In this document: positions 38,616 to 50,638 of the stretch, piece by piece | Layout: each line of letters opens with the position of its first letter | How positions within the stretch are numbered: the first letter of the stretch is position 1 | Assembly (NCBI GenBank): GCA_030770425.1 | Contig: JASJFT010000058.1 | Location: 163,656 to 227,655, forward strand | Origin: Darksidea phi | Taxonomy: Eukaryota > Ascomycota > Dothideomycetes > Pleosporales > Lentitheciaceae | Length of the DNA: 64,000 nucleotides | Direction of reading: 5' to 3' | The notes under the pieces: generated by a model | Seen by the model: the letters and a program-made list of their open reading frames with translations, nothing else | Databases searched by the model: none | What the model was told of the DNA's origin: nothing | Program-made: the position numbers and the translations under genes

Positions 38616-39473
38616 CTACTTCCTGCGAACCTCGATACTTCGCTGAAGGCTTCTCGAACGTGCCCTAGCCGGCCCCAGGACGGGGTCTTCCACGGTCACG
38701 AGCATCCCATCGTTATCACCGCCCAAAATCCTCCGCGCGCATCGTTCCGCCGGTCCGATCAACTCCGATATCCACCCCATCCGGTCCTCGATCAGCTGCG
38801 TCTCCGTACTACAAGTCAACTCGACCACCAACTTGTTACAGACCTTAGCGCCCGGGCTTGGGGGCAGCACTTCCAAGTCGAATTTGCAGTTCCTACCGAA
38901 GAAAAAAGCGCAATTTGTCTTTACGCTCAAGTTTCTCCGTGCGGACGGTGGTAGCAGGTTGAAAAACGGCTCGATTATGGCTAAATTGTGAACTCTAAGC
39001 CCCCTGGGAGTAGCGAAGCGCCGCGTACATAAGACATTTGCATCTATCAGGACGTTCCGCACATATTTCATCATTCGTGGGTATTTGTAGCATCTTCTGT
39101 TGCCGATCGGTAGGGGTATTGCCTTCAGAGTGCGCTCTCGACCGAATGTTTCCATGGCCTCGTTCAGCATCTGTTTGCTAGTTATGATCCAGACTGGAAA
39201 ACCACTAGCCCGCCTTTCGAGACTCTGGTCCGCAAAGAATGCCCACATTCGTATTCCCCCCTACCAGAACCCGAGTGGTGTTCTGCCCCATGCGTAACTG
39301 TAGATTTGGTCGGGTAGCTCACGTGGCAGGCTGCCGAAGAAGCTGGGAGCTTCGTTTCGAAAGGGTGCCTGAAGAGTATCCGAAGAAGCATCTGGAGGGA
39401 AGAGGCGGGGCCGTTTATTAGATTTGAGGGGGGGAGAGTCGTGGATTGCGTGCTTGCTGCTCCCGGGATGCAT
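38616..39473 (-). pseudogene. F-box-like fungal protein interrupted by one in-frame TAG
   Basis: The frame starting at 39473 reads about 70 codons, including FFGSLPRELPDQIYSYAWG, an F-box-like helix common in fungal proteins of the 'LPxELRxxIY' type. It hits TAG at 39263-39261. The same frame continues without another stop to 38616, with PVWIITSKQMLNEAMETFG, the segment that normally follows in such proteins. So a single nonsense codon splits an otherwise intact ~285-codon gene. I see no intron that would remove it. Alternatives are a sequencing error, translation from the ATG at 39248 giving a 210-residue protein, or stop readthrough. F-box proteins usually act as SCF ubiquitin ligase adaptors; no specific role is indicated. 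Confidence 0.5.
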
Positions 39474-40478
39474 GGTGATGAATCGTTTCGAGAATGCGGA
39501 AGGCTGATAAGAGGACTACGAAGGTAGGCGCAAAAGCAGAGATAAGTAATACTAGGGCAAGCGATTTTATGCGTGCATGGGCAATCTATCAACGAGTTGC
39601 AGAGTGGGTGGAAGGCCGCAACTTGTTGGTGAGAGGAGAGTAGGAAGAAGGCGGTTTGGGGGCAATAAACAACCTCCGCGTTGGGATACAGGGCGGGCCC
39701 GCAGGGATCATGCTGCGGCTTGCAATCCAAGGTTCCACGCGTAGAGATTTGGCAAAAAAATAAAAAATTAAAAAAAAGAGCTTGTGACTAGATACATGGG
39801 CCTTGCTGATTACCTGCCCTTTTTATTATTGCTCTCTTACTCCTCAACGAACAGCAACAGAACACATCCGCCATATCTCCTTAGAAATGTGGAAAGTCAG
39901 ACGTCGTACGAGGAGGTACTGGAGACGTCATAGAGCTGGAGCAGCGGGGCTGGTCTGGGCAAAGAGGTTGTTATCGCAGCTCACGAGTTTGAGCGCACTA
40001 TCGAGTTCGACAAAAAGTCTACTGAGAAAGAAGTGATGCAGAGGTGAACTGAATAGGGATATTCGTAGATGGCGAAGAGTAGAGTATCAAATTTATGAGC
40101 GTTTATGACCCAAAACAACTTCGAACAACAATTCGCTTTATCGCGGTGGTCGGGGCTGCAAGATGGGTTTGAGACATTTCATGACTGAGCATAAATTATA
40201 GACTACATTACAACATTACCCACAAGCATCAAGTGCATATACCCGTATCTCCCACAGACCCAACCCCCACCAAACTCCGCTTTGTACGCCAAAAGGTGCA
40301 AACTCCATGCCTGTTTTCTGTGATACCCAAAGCCCAAATCATGAAAGTCCGGGATCCCTGACCATATATAAGCGTTAATGCAGTTCCACCTCTTGATCGC
40401 CTCAATATGCATGCTGAGTACCCAAACACGCAATCCTAGATCTTGCAGTAATAATGTGCGAAGAAAATTCAGCTCCGC
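39474..40478. other. Intergenic, no gene seen
   Basis: A 77-codon plus-strand frame (39803-40036), rich in Arg and Ser, has no recognisable feature. An A-rich run lies near 39753-39779. Confidence 0.4.
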
Positions 40479-42947
40479 TCACATATGATCGACCTCGACA
40501 AACCGCCCCCTTCCCATCCTCCTCCTGCTATCTACACTCCCCCTCAAACTACCCCCACCTTCTTGAAAACCATCCTCTCCGCCATGCCCGCCAGGAGACA
40601 AACTCGCCCCTCCGCTCATAACATGCGGTCCGCGTACTGGCACAGGCTGCGCATAGAACTGCGCCGGTGTATTCGTCGTGCTGGGCGGTAGCGGTCCATT
40701 ATCCGTATCACCGCTGTACTGCGTCCCATCGGGACTGCCCCTTTGAGTTGAGTACGATGGATGGGATCGGTCGGGTGGTGGTGGATAGTAGATCTGTGGT
40801 TGTTGTGTTGGTGCGAAGGGAGGATGTGATGGCGATTGTGGTGTAGGATAGGAATATTGGCTTTGGTGGTCGGATTGGTGGTATGCATTAGGGTCGTAGT
40901 TTTGGGTATCGTGAGTGTTTGGGTTGTCGGAGTATGGTACGTATCCGTTTTGTTGCTGGTAATTTTGATGTGGAAATTCGGAATTGTAGGGAGAGGGATA
41001 CGGTGCGGTGGTTGTAGGCGAGGTTGATTGATGTTGTGGTAGGGGGTAGGGAGAACCTTGTGTGTGGTAGTCATTGCTCGGAGATCGCGAGTGCATCGAG
41101 TGGTCGCTTGCATAAGCTGGGTGTACTCCTGGGCTGACGGATTGTGACTGCATGCTCAGATATTTCGAAGTGCCCGGAGATGGCATTTCTCGAGCAGGCG
41201 AAGTGGCTGCTAGTTCGACAGGTGGTGGCGTTGGAGATCTTCTCTTTTCTTTATTCTTTAGTGCTTTCTTGCGGCGACTGAGACAGAATAGGATGAGCGA
41301 GAGAATTACAATCAGCAATACTAAGCCTCCCACAACTCCTCCTGCAATAGCGCCAACATTTGTCTTCTTCGATTCGCCGGTACTTGAAGGGTTCGCTGTA
41401 CCGCTCGGGAGAGTGCGCGTCGCTGCTCGAGTGGTAAACGTAGGTACGCGTTCGAAGTACACAGCAAGATCAGAATAAGCCCAGCTTGCCGGTTTGGTCG
41501 CGGTTGCTCCTCCTGTGGGTCCGCCACCAATCGCAGAAACCACTGGAGTGGGAACAAAATACTTTGAGATTTTCGGATCGTACTTGTCCCATAGTGCGTT
41601 GGATGGGCCATTGTAGCCAAGGTTCATGTTGTGTTGCCCCTGGGAGTTCGGAGAGTCACATTGATCAGAGGTAGTAAACCATCCTCCCATAACTATCATT
41701 TGATCATTGTTGATCACGTTGGCCGAACATCCTCCGTGCGGGTATGCTTGCGTCTCGTTGTCGGTTGGCCAGGCCCGGATCCAGGTGAAAGATGGAAGAG
41801 ATAGAATGTACACATCATCGTACCCTGTCACGTTTTCGACACCAAAACCGCCATAGAGGTAGCTATGATACGTTAGCCAAGTGATCCAAGTCATATAAGA
41901 AATTTTAACGGACATGTTATACGAAGAGTGATCGTCAGCCCAGGTAGCGCCAGCACAGAATTGGCGCCGCGTTCCAGGCACATCCCCTGTAGCGTTTTGC
42001 GAATACCATTTGGACGAAGATATATCAAAGATGTGAATCAACTACAAACCGTTAGCTTCAATGATTCCTATCAAGCAAATATGCGACTTACACTCATGTT
42101 GGCCTGCATGTACTTTGTTAGCGTTAAGTTGGGGTCATCTGAGTGCGAGACTTACCGCGATAGAAGTCCCGTTGTGATAGGGGTCTTCAATGCCGCCGAA
42201 GTAGACGAGAAGCCCTCCATCTGATGCAGGCAAGTATACCATTTGCCCCTCAGCCCTCCCAACACCATCCTCGGGTCCAGTGTTATTGTTCAACGTGCCA
42301 TCGGTGAAGTCAAACCAAATCAGATTACTCGTAGCCACAGGTGGACCGTTCCAATTCGGGGAGGTGAGGTTGCTCATCCAGCCGCCATAGTAGAAGCCAA
42401 ACCCAAGCTCTTGGACTTGAGTCCCAGCCCCGAAGGCCACTCGCTGTAGGGACTGGGCGTTGCTCGTATACTGCGTTTCGTTCCACTGGTTCAGCACAAT
42501 GTCGTATGCCCAGAAACTGAAGTCAGACGGTTGGCTCTGAAACTCCCCTCCAAACAAATAGAAGCATTTATTGACCTCGTCTGCCCACAATACGCCTCCG
42601 GATACACTCGGTACGGTCGCGTTCTTCGTTAGGTTCGCATATTGAAAGGGCATTCCAACGTCTTGGGTCGACGAGTTAAGGTCGCTGTAGAGGAGCCATG
42701 TATCTGGGATTTCGCGCGTCAGAGATGTCCTTTACACAAGCAGTGGATAGATCATACTTGTGTAGTTCAGCGGATTCGTCGATAGAGGGTTCCATGCCAC
42801 CAGCCCTCCATCTACGTACAGCTTTCCGTCGACTTGGGCGGTTTGATGACCCCATCGTCTGCAAAAGTCGTTGACGGGGTTCTTCGCTTGGAGTGACCGG
42901 GTAGCTAAATTAAGCGCAGCGAACAGGCATAACCGTACATATGCCAT
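40479..42947 (-). CDS. Kelch-repeat extracellular domain with single transmembrane helix and disordered cytoplasmic tail
   Basis: Exons 42947-42758, 42703-42156, 42103-42092 (12 bases), 42041-41923 and 41862-40479 give 750 residues. A signal peptide is present (MAYVRLCLFAALNLATRSLQ). The ectodomain carries kelch-type blades: KLYVDGGLVAWN, KCFYLFGGEF, GFGFYYGGWM, GLLVYFGGIED, YLYGGFG and MIVMGGWF, with several N-glycosylation sites. A transmembrane helix lies near residues 455-485 (GAIAGGVVGGLVLLIVILSL), followed by basic KNKEKRR. The ~260-residue tail is rich in Ser, Pro, Gln and Tyr. This architecture recurs in filamentous fungi as 'kelch repeat protein' of unknown role. A wall or surface sensing role is a guess. 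The last intron (60 bases) is in frame and stop-free. Confidence 0.82.
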
Positions 42948-45900
42948 GTCTATTGTTCATGTCTCCCTAGCGCGTACGAACATAAGGTTGTGGAGGTGTC
43001 GCAAGCGTGGAAAGCAAAGGAAGCGACGACGAGATGGAGTGCGCGAAGATGCGAGGACACTAACCCGCAATTGCGAGAGGTGAACATGAGATATGACAGG
43101 GCTGAGGAATCACTCTAGGAGCGGATCAGGGCAAGCGGCAGAGGCAAAACAGCTCCGGTGTAGTTTCATTCGTAGCGCCTCCGGAGGGACTAACGAAATG
43201 CTGACTGTCACAACGACTGGGCTTTTGGGCCGCTCGTCTTCAGCCATGGCGCTGGTGATACATCAATAGCGCCGTTGACAGGGCAGTGGATTTTCAGGCC
43301 CGAAAGGCGCGTCACGGAGCCGGGTTCAGAAGATGAGATGTGCGGCCTGGGTAGGGATCATCAGGTTCTGACCCGAGGAAAGGTGAGTTGGCTCGCTCTA
43401 TGCAAGGTCCTGGAAGGGGATCACTAGGCGAAACTTGCACCAAATCTTCTCAACGGCGAATTGAAGTGCGCCCCAGTCATACAGATCGGAATTGCCTTTC
43501 CTCTCAGCTGATTGTGTACGGGATTTGCCACGCTACTACCCAGTCATACTGTAATTCCTGCTGCTGAGTCGGAACCGCGCTGCGGGGGGATACGCTCAGC
43601 TGCACATGCGGGATCAGTGAGAGGACCCAGAAGCTCGAGCCCGAGCCCGAGCCCGAGCCGACTCGATGCTTGTCGTTTCCACCGGGTCTAGCGGATCCTG
43701 AGCGTATTGTGCCGTCCAATGCCGTCCAATGAAACAGCTTCATCGCGATTAATGTCAACCCCATCCGAACTGCTGTCTCGTGACGCGGTCTGCTGTAGGA
43801 ACCGATTCTATTGCTTTGTGTGACATGTGTCGCGTTTCTGTTGCCTTACTACGTCTGTTTCTACTCGCGAACACGCCGGTTTGCCAATCAATCTGCGCTC
43901 GGCGGCATGATGCGGATGCTGTGCGAAACAACTTTACACTCGCACCCTGGAGAGATTTCAACGCGGGGAATATGACCAGTCCCTGGTATAAGCTTTCTGC
44001 GAGGTTCAAGGAGAGGCTCGAGTGCGTCTTCCGTTCATCCAAAGGCATGAGACGGAGCGAAGCCGGAGTAGAGTGGACTGAACACACCACTTTCCAACAC
44101 TGCAACTCAAGAGGCTGCCACCCGTCTCGACCCGCTTGCGACTTGAGACATCCAAGGCGCCCGTTTGAATGTTGACAAGTAATCGACGATCGCACGTCGG
44201 CGCCATTCCCGCACTGCCACAAGTCCATACGAACACTGGCGTCAGCACTTGACGTCGGAGTACCTAAAGCGCAGCGATCGTCATGTCACGTATGCCAGCA
44301 ACCGTCAAGGCGCAGGCGATGTTGAGCAGTGCTGGAAGTGGATGTAGGCCTAAAGCGAACCCAGGGCTCCGAGACCGGCTTGAAAGCCAGCGAAGGCGAA
44401 CCCCAGGATTAGAACAGCCGTTTCGTCAATCTTGGTCCATCGAAAAGAGGCTGGTTCACAAAGAAGAATCCAACCAGAAAGAATTCCAAGACCGTATATG
44501 TATGTATGAAGAGAAGAAGAGGGTGCCGCGCGGAGGGAAGATTTCGTTGAAGGCTTGGCAGCGCTTACCTCTTTTGGATGACCTAGCATTCCTCCTTCAA
44601 GTCTATCTCGACATCAATCGACTCTCTTCCTTGGTATGGCGAAAAATCCCATTTTGAATCAAGAGTTCCGCTGTCCCATTGGTTTTTGTCCCCAATCACT
44701 CCCCATTGTTTTAGCAGCCCCACTATCCAACTGCTCTAACGATACTTCTACTCTCATTCCACACGCACAGCGAACAAGCAGGTAACCGATCAAGCACAAA
44801 TGGTCCAGCGCCGTCGTGTTGACCATATCAAATGTCCCCTCTAAGCAATCATTATCTTAGATAATTCATATTGATATCGATAAAAGCCTGCCCCTTTCCC
44901 ACAGTTCTCGATTCTACAGCACGTTATTCTTCCCTTTTCAATCCTTAAGACATCACTCAACCTTTCCCTACCTCTGACCAAATTTTTCTAGCAGCTTCAC
45001 ACTCTAGCAGTTAACGACTGTCCGGAAACTATCGCTGCCACAAGCTCTTATGATCCGAATCGTTGCTGCTAGTTGGCAACCAACACAGTAATGCCAACTC
45101 ATTCTTAACCCCATCGGCTAGCCGAGCAGCCAGCAGTGTTATCGCACACCATAGCCGCACTACCTTTTCTATAGACGGATGCGGTAGGTTAAGAATGCGG
45201 ACACGGCACACTTCCTCAGTTCATAATCTGTCTCTATCTTTTACTATCTTGGTAATCCACAACCATGGGCAGCTAAAGAGGCACGTCTAACCCACCTCTT
45301 TTACCCGTCCAACTAGCTAGAAGTCGCAGAGACTTATCTGTAACTAGTTGGAAGGATCAGTTCCACCAACGATAGACAGACGAAGAATACACCCAGAAGG
45401 AATGCAACATGTCAAACGGGGACGCGATTCTGTGGAACCACGATTTTGGGGATGCGCGCTGTGCATTAAGCTGCAAGGATTATTGGGAGGCCTTAAATGC
45501 ATATGCAGAATGCAGACCTATCGCATCACGTGCGCACTTTCAAAGTAGAACTAGGTACGCATTCCGGCAGCCGCTCGTTGACCCGTTCCTCGCCCCGGGC
45601 GCCCACGCGCAGCATATCACCTGATTGAGACGCAGGCAAACCTTCCGCACAGCCTCACCGAGACCACCCTCATGCATGAGCAAGCCTCACTCAACACGCT
45701 ATCACGTTGTTCGGAGAAGTTGCTGTCTTAGTAGTCTTGATATAGGTACTATATTTTTCTTTTGAAGTTGACATGATAGTGGTGTTTGCTTGACCGATCG
45801 AACTGAATCGGTCTTACGCATGCATCATGGCACACGGTGCGGAATAAGCTCGGTAAGCCCTCTTTCCCTGCTGCCAACGTACATCATTGTTAGGAGGGAC

Positions 45901-45974
45901 TGTCTCACTCTTCATCCGTTTCTCTCAACCGCTTTGTAGACGGCGCTATAGCATCGAAATTCTTTTCCGTTCCT
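42948..45974. other. Three-kb gene-poor stretch
   Basis: No supported gene. It holds a GAGCCC hexanucleotide repeat near 43634-43660, several overlapping ORFs on both strands (43755-44228, 43780-44175, 44283-44657) without family features, and a 71-codon frame at 45409-45624 containing two Cys that I cannot assign. From about 44650 to 45300 the DNA is AT-richer and looks non-coding. Confidence 0.45.
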
Positions 45975-47153
45975 TCAACCAGCAGCCTCTCGATAGAAGC
46001 TGATCGCATTGTTCCCGCCACCCAGCGCGAACATTTCGCTCCTAGTACTCTTCGGCAACCACTTCGCGCTCCACAACGGCTTGTCTCCATGAGAGTGTGT
46101 GGCGACGCAGGAGCGGGTTTCGATGCGCCAGATCTTGGCTTTGGAGTCGAGGGATCTGAGTAGTATTAGTAGCTAATAACCACACGGCAGATGTTGCATG
46201 CATGTGAAGTCCACTTACCCAGACAGCAGATACTCTCCCGTATCACTCCAATCTAGTGAGAGCACCCAACCGCCATGTCCCGCGAAGTTTGCGACCTGCT
46301 CGCCCGAGTTGACATCGTAGAGCGCAATTATTCTTGCGTCACCGCCTGCCGCTAGTAATTTCGACGCCGGCGAGAACGCAACGCTCCGGACGGGATGGAC
46401 GAGACTAGCCAACGAGTGCGAGAGGCGACCAGTGTCGTTGTTGAAGATATAGATCGATCCATTTTCGTGTCCTGAAGCTGTGAAGCGACCGTCTTGACTC
46501 TGCACTTTTGTCAATACCTGACACCTAATTAGAGAGAGGGGCAACGCACTAGATCCACACAAAGCCCAAAGCTTCCTTTCGTCTCATATTCCCTGATCTT
46601 TGGCATGCCGGTCTCACTCAAGCTCCACACATGCACCTTCCCATCGATGCTACTACTCGCGAGGTAGTTCCCATCCGCACTCAGTGCAATTGCCCAGATA
46701 TCGCCGGGTTGGGTCTGATCTGGTCATAATTAGCTTCTCTCCTCATACCGTATTTCTCTCCCGCTTCGACTTCCCACACAATCGAAAAGCAAGGCATACG
46801 CACCACTAATTTCCCCATCTAGCTTCCATGCTCCATCTTCTTCTTCACTCCATACCTTGACTTTCCCCTCAAATCCCGCGCTCGCTGCGCGCTTCGCTTC
46901 ATTTGCGGTGACGAGGTGGTGGATACCGAGCGGGTGGACGCCTTCGAGGGTTTGTATGAGCGGAAAGTCTGACGAGGTGGTGCTGTGTATTTGTATTGAA
47001 GGGGAACCGCTGGCGGAGAGGAGAGATGTCGGTGTGGGTGCGAGGGCGAAGATGTCCGAGGGGTGGGCGTCAGGAATTGTGTGGAGGGTGAGGTATTGTT
47101 TCGACTGTGGCGTGTTAGAAGCGTCTGTGAGGCTTCACAGCAGGACTTACCAT
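45975..47153 (-). CDS. SKI8: SKI8/REC14-like WD40 protein (WDR61)
   Basis: Exons 47153-47151 (the ATG alone), 47104-46804, 46719-46550, 46499-46219 and 46155-45975 give 311 residues. WD blades seen: HPSDIFALAPTPTSLLSASG, HHLVTANEAKRAASAGFEGKVKVW, GDIWAIALSADGNYLASSSIDGKVHVW, TASGHENGSIYIF, HPVRSVAFSPASKLLAAGGD and GWVLSLDWSDTGEYLLSG with KIWRIETRSC. The C-terminus is FALGGGNNAISFYREAAG. Length and blade order match Ski8. It is a scaffold of the cytoplasmic SKI complex feeding mRNA to the exosome. In several fungi it also binds the Spo11 meiotic break machinery, and orthologues sit in the PAF1 complex. It diverges from guanylate kinase with about 430 bases between start codons. Confidence 0.88.
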
Positions 47154-47582
47154 AGTGGGCGAACGGTCCTGCTATATCTGCAGGAATTAGGAGAGGGAAA
47201 AGAGTTATTGGGTGCTACCAAGCCATAAGCAGCGCAATCGAAAGATGTCGAACTTAAAGCTTGAAGACGTCAATTAGAGCTACGCGAGAACGCGATGTCA
47301 CCAGCCCACTTCAACCCCACCAAACAAACTCCGCCAATCATACGGCGACAGACTTCGCCCATCTCCATTTGTTTTCCAATGCCATTGAACCTTTGGATTC
47401 CCTCGGCGGTGGTACCACTGTCCTCGAGTCGAGCATTGCTTACCTTCGGTCTTCGAACAGCAAAGTGTCAGAGCTTGTTGACTCACGCCTCGCCCGCGCG
47501 ACCACACATAAATAAACTTCCATCCCACGAAAACACCCCTCCACAACTCTTCCTCCGAACCATCATATCCACCTCCCCAAGG
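47154..47582. promoter_or_regulatory. Divergent promoter region of SKI8 and guanylate kinase
   Basis: About 430 bases between two start codons facing away from each other. An open frame upstream of the kinase (from 47295) runs in frame into it and could be a long leader or an N-terminal extension. Confidence 0.4.
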
Positions 47583-48260
47583 ATGGCGCCAACTTCCACC
47601 GCCCCCATAAAAGCGCACAGCCCGATCGTCGTCTCTGGCCCCTCAGGCGCAGGCAAATCCACCATTCTTACACGCCTTTTCGACGAATACCCCGACAAAT
47701 TCGGCTTCAGCGTCTCCCACACGACGCGGGCCCCGCGCAGTGGCGAACAACACGGCAAAGAATACTACTTTGTGACCAAGGAGGAGTTTCTGGACTTAGT
47801 GGAAAAGAAGGGCTTTGTAGAGCATGCGCAGTTTGGAGGGAATTATTATGGCACAAGTGTGAAGGCAGTGGAGGACATTACAGAGCAAGGGAAAATTTGT
47901 ATCTTGGATATCGAGATGGAGGTACGCTACGCCTTGTTGCCCCCCTCCATATAGTCGAATGGAAGGAGGTCCATGTACTGATTAGGGATGTAGGGTGTCA
48001 AACAGGTAGCTAACCACCCAACCTTCCCGCGTCCGCGATTCCTCTTCTTGTCCCCGCCATCGAAAGAAGTACTAGAGCAGAGGCTGAGGGGTCGGGGGAC
48101 GGATGGGGAAGAGGCGATCCTGAAGAGGCTAAAGCAGGCAGAGGCCGAGATGGACTTTGCGAATAGCCCTGATGCGCCGCACGACAAGATCGTTGTCAAC
48201 GATGATCTGGAGAAGGCATACCAGGAAGTCAAAGAGTTCATCGTGGGCAAGGAAGCATGA
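47583..48260 (+). CDS. GUK1: Guanylate kinase
   Basis: Exons 47583-47921 and 47994-48260 give 201 residues. The P-loop is GPSGAGKST (residues 19-27). The GMP-binding segment reads [22 protein letters not shown], followed by [11 protein letters not shown] and [13 protein letters not shown]. The lid region after the intron is [17 protein letters not shown], and the C-terminus [20 protein letters not shown] is typical. It phosphorylates GMP to GDP in the cytosol, a step needed for GTP and mannoprotein synthesis. The frame is open upstream to 47295, which would add 96 residues including Ser/Arg-rich sequence. I chose 47583 because the ~12 residues before the kinase core then match the usual length; a mitochondrial isoform from the longer start cannot be excluded. 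Confidence 0.93.
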
Positions 48261-49418
48261 AAATGTCAGTTTGGAGCGTGCATGATGACAAAGAATAAAG
48301 GGAAGGCATGGCGCAAGAATGGGAAAGCGATACCACAGCCCATAGAAAAAAAGACATTTCACAATGAGCAGCAAATTATGTATTGCCGCCAGTGATGGCG
48401 ATGCTACCTAGGTCATATTGTTCATCAGATACCGTCGTAGAAATTGATCGCCATCAACCGCCCTACCCTTTTGGGATTCGGGCAGCCTCAGTGCTTGACT
48501 CTATTTCACTTATCTCATCACCTGAACGTATGACCGTAGTAAAGAATCTGGCTTGTTCGACCAAGCAGCGGAAACAAGCCGAACTTGTCCTCAGATCCGG
48601 AAAAGAGTGAACACCCTCGCCTCAAGAATAAGCCCCATTGAGTTACCCTCCCAGCTCCCCATATGACTGAAGAGTGGAGCGGGCAATCGCATAACCACAA
48701 ACTGGACGAAGAAACCCTCATGCCCACCAACGCGCTCGAGTACACACCATCCCTCCTCTTAGCTTCCAGCGCTGTCGGCGTGCAGGCTTCGGGACACCGG
48801 CGGACTCGTATCGTCGTCCTATGTGCCGGGCCCTTCACCCACGGCTTCGAGACGCCAGAACAAGAAGAGTGCGAGCGGGAGTAGGGCGGAGAGGCGTTGT
48901 AGCGTGGGGAGGCCGCGCTTCTATGGCGGTCCGTTGCTGAAAGTGCGAATCAAGAGATCCGATGTCCGGGGACTTTCTCCCAAAGCATAGTGAGAGATAC
49001 TCCGAGAAATACTCTGTGTGTGTGCTTCGTTGCGATTCTTTGAGCGAGGGGTGTTAGGGAAGAAGATATTGGACGGAAAGTCTGAGAATTTTAGCTCGGC
49101 ATCGGAGGGAGAGTTTCTCCGGTAGGCAGCGCTAGGCGCTAAGCGGCGGTGCCTGACATAGGTTGCCTTTGGAGCTGCAGTGCTTGGCGGGCAGGACAAC
49201 TTCTTTTATGCGTTGAGAGAGCCATAAAGAGGTGCTACTCAGCGCCGACTTCTTTGTCTTGTCCAATTCCTCCATCATTTCCCTCTTGAGGCTTTCACCA
49301 TCAATAGTTAACCTCCAAACGAGCCACATATATTCTTCACACCCGAGCTACAGTACACGCTCGCGCAGAGCAACTACAAAGCCCACCCACCTAGCTCCCG
49401 CTACACCCGCCATTCGAA
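48261..49418. other. Intergenic between guanylate kinase and RAE1
   Basis: No supported gene. Short ORFs at 48383-48884 lack family features. The last ~150 bases are the C-rich leader of RAE1. Confidence 0.4.
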
Positions 49419-50638
49419 ATGTCGACTCTCTTCGGTGGCGGCACCGCGTCTTCGACAACGTCCACCACGGGCGACACCAGCAAGGATGTTGAGATCGCCC
49501 AAGGTCAACTCCCCACCGACAGTATCTCAGACTTGTCGTTCTCTCCTACGAATGACTTCCTCGCCATCTCATCTTGGGATAAGTCAGTGCGCATCTACGA
49601 AGTGAATGCCAGTGGCGCGACGGGAAAATGGATGTTTCAGTGCCAGCCCGTGCAAGGCCAACCTGAGAATCCCCTTTGTGTATCTTGGTCAAAGGTATGC
49701 CACGCCTTTCAGTATTGTATACAAACGATATGCTAATAATGGGAAGGATGGTACACGTATCGCGGCCGGCGGCGATCAAGGCTCAATCTTCTATCTCGAC
49801 CTTCGAACCGCCGGTGACGGCGGCGAAGTCAAAGTCACGCACAGCTGGAAGCCCCACTCGGCCGGCGTAAAAGGCATCCGCTGGTTCCAAAATGGTGGCA
49901 AAGACTTTCTCGCCTCGGGCTCCTGGGACAAAACCGTCAAGTACTGGGACTTTACGGGCGAGACGCCCATCGGGCAGCTGCAGTGCCAGGAGCGCGTGTA
50001 TAGCATGGATGTCAAGGACTCGCTGCTCGTTATTGCGACAGCGGAGCGTCATATCCATATTGTGAACTTGAATGAGCCGGGCAAGATCTATAAGACGATT
50101 ACGAGTCCGCTGAAGTGGCAGACACGGGTTGTGAGCTGCTTTACCGATGCGACGGGATTTGCTGTTGGATCTATTGAGGGCCGATGCGCGATTCAGTATG
50201 TTGAAGACAAGGATACTAGGTATGCCACCCCCTTCCCATCAATCTCACAAATAGTTAATTAACTCTATTCCCAGCCTCAACTTCTCTTTCAAATGTCACC
50301 GCCAACAAGACCCCACCTCCCGTGACATCGCCAAAGTCTACTCCGTAAACGCAATCTCCTTCCACCCGCAACATGGCACCTTCAGCACCGCCGGGAGCGA
50401 CGGCACTTTCCACTTCTGGGACAAGGACGCGAAGCACCGCCTCAAAGGCTACCCCGAAGTTGGCGGCTCCATCACCGCCACTGGCTTCAACAAAGACGGC
50501 AACATCTTCGCTTACGCCGTGTCTTACGACTGGAGTAAGGGATATGCAGCGAATACGCCCCAGTATCCGATTAAGCTGAAACTGCATCCGGTGGTCGGCG
50601 ACGAGTGCAAGCCCAGGCAGAGTGGTAAGAAGAGGTAA
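49419..50638 (+). CDS. RAE1: RAE1/Gle2 mRNA export factor and nucleoporin-associated WD40 protein
   Basis: Exons 49419-49694, 49747-50219 and 50275-50638 give 370 residues, the usual length. The N-terminus MSTLFGGGTASSTTST is followed by WD blades DSISDLSFSPTNDFLAISSW, NPLCVSWSKDGTRIAAGGDQ, GIRWFQNGGKDFLASGSWD, VYSMDVKDSLLVIATAERH and HPQHGTFSTAGSDGTFHFWD. Family hallmarks are GFAVGSIEGRCAIQYVE and FKCHRQ before the late blades, and YAVSYDWSKGY near the C-terminus. It binds Nup98-type GLEBS motifs at the nuclear pore and helps mRNA export; orthologues also act at the spindle. The stop TAA at 50636-50638 is followed by an unusual in-frame Pro-rich open stretch (see findings). Confidence 0.95.

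Noticed and set aside
43634..43660. GAGCCC hexanucleotide repeat
   Set aside because: Four short units only; simple repeat.
43755..44228. 157-codon minus and 131-codon plus frames overlapping each other
   Set aside because: Mutually antisense, no domain, no support for either.
47295..47582. Longer N-terminus for guanylate kinase
   Set aside because: In-frame but unlike known guanylate kinases; kept only as a possible isoform.
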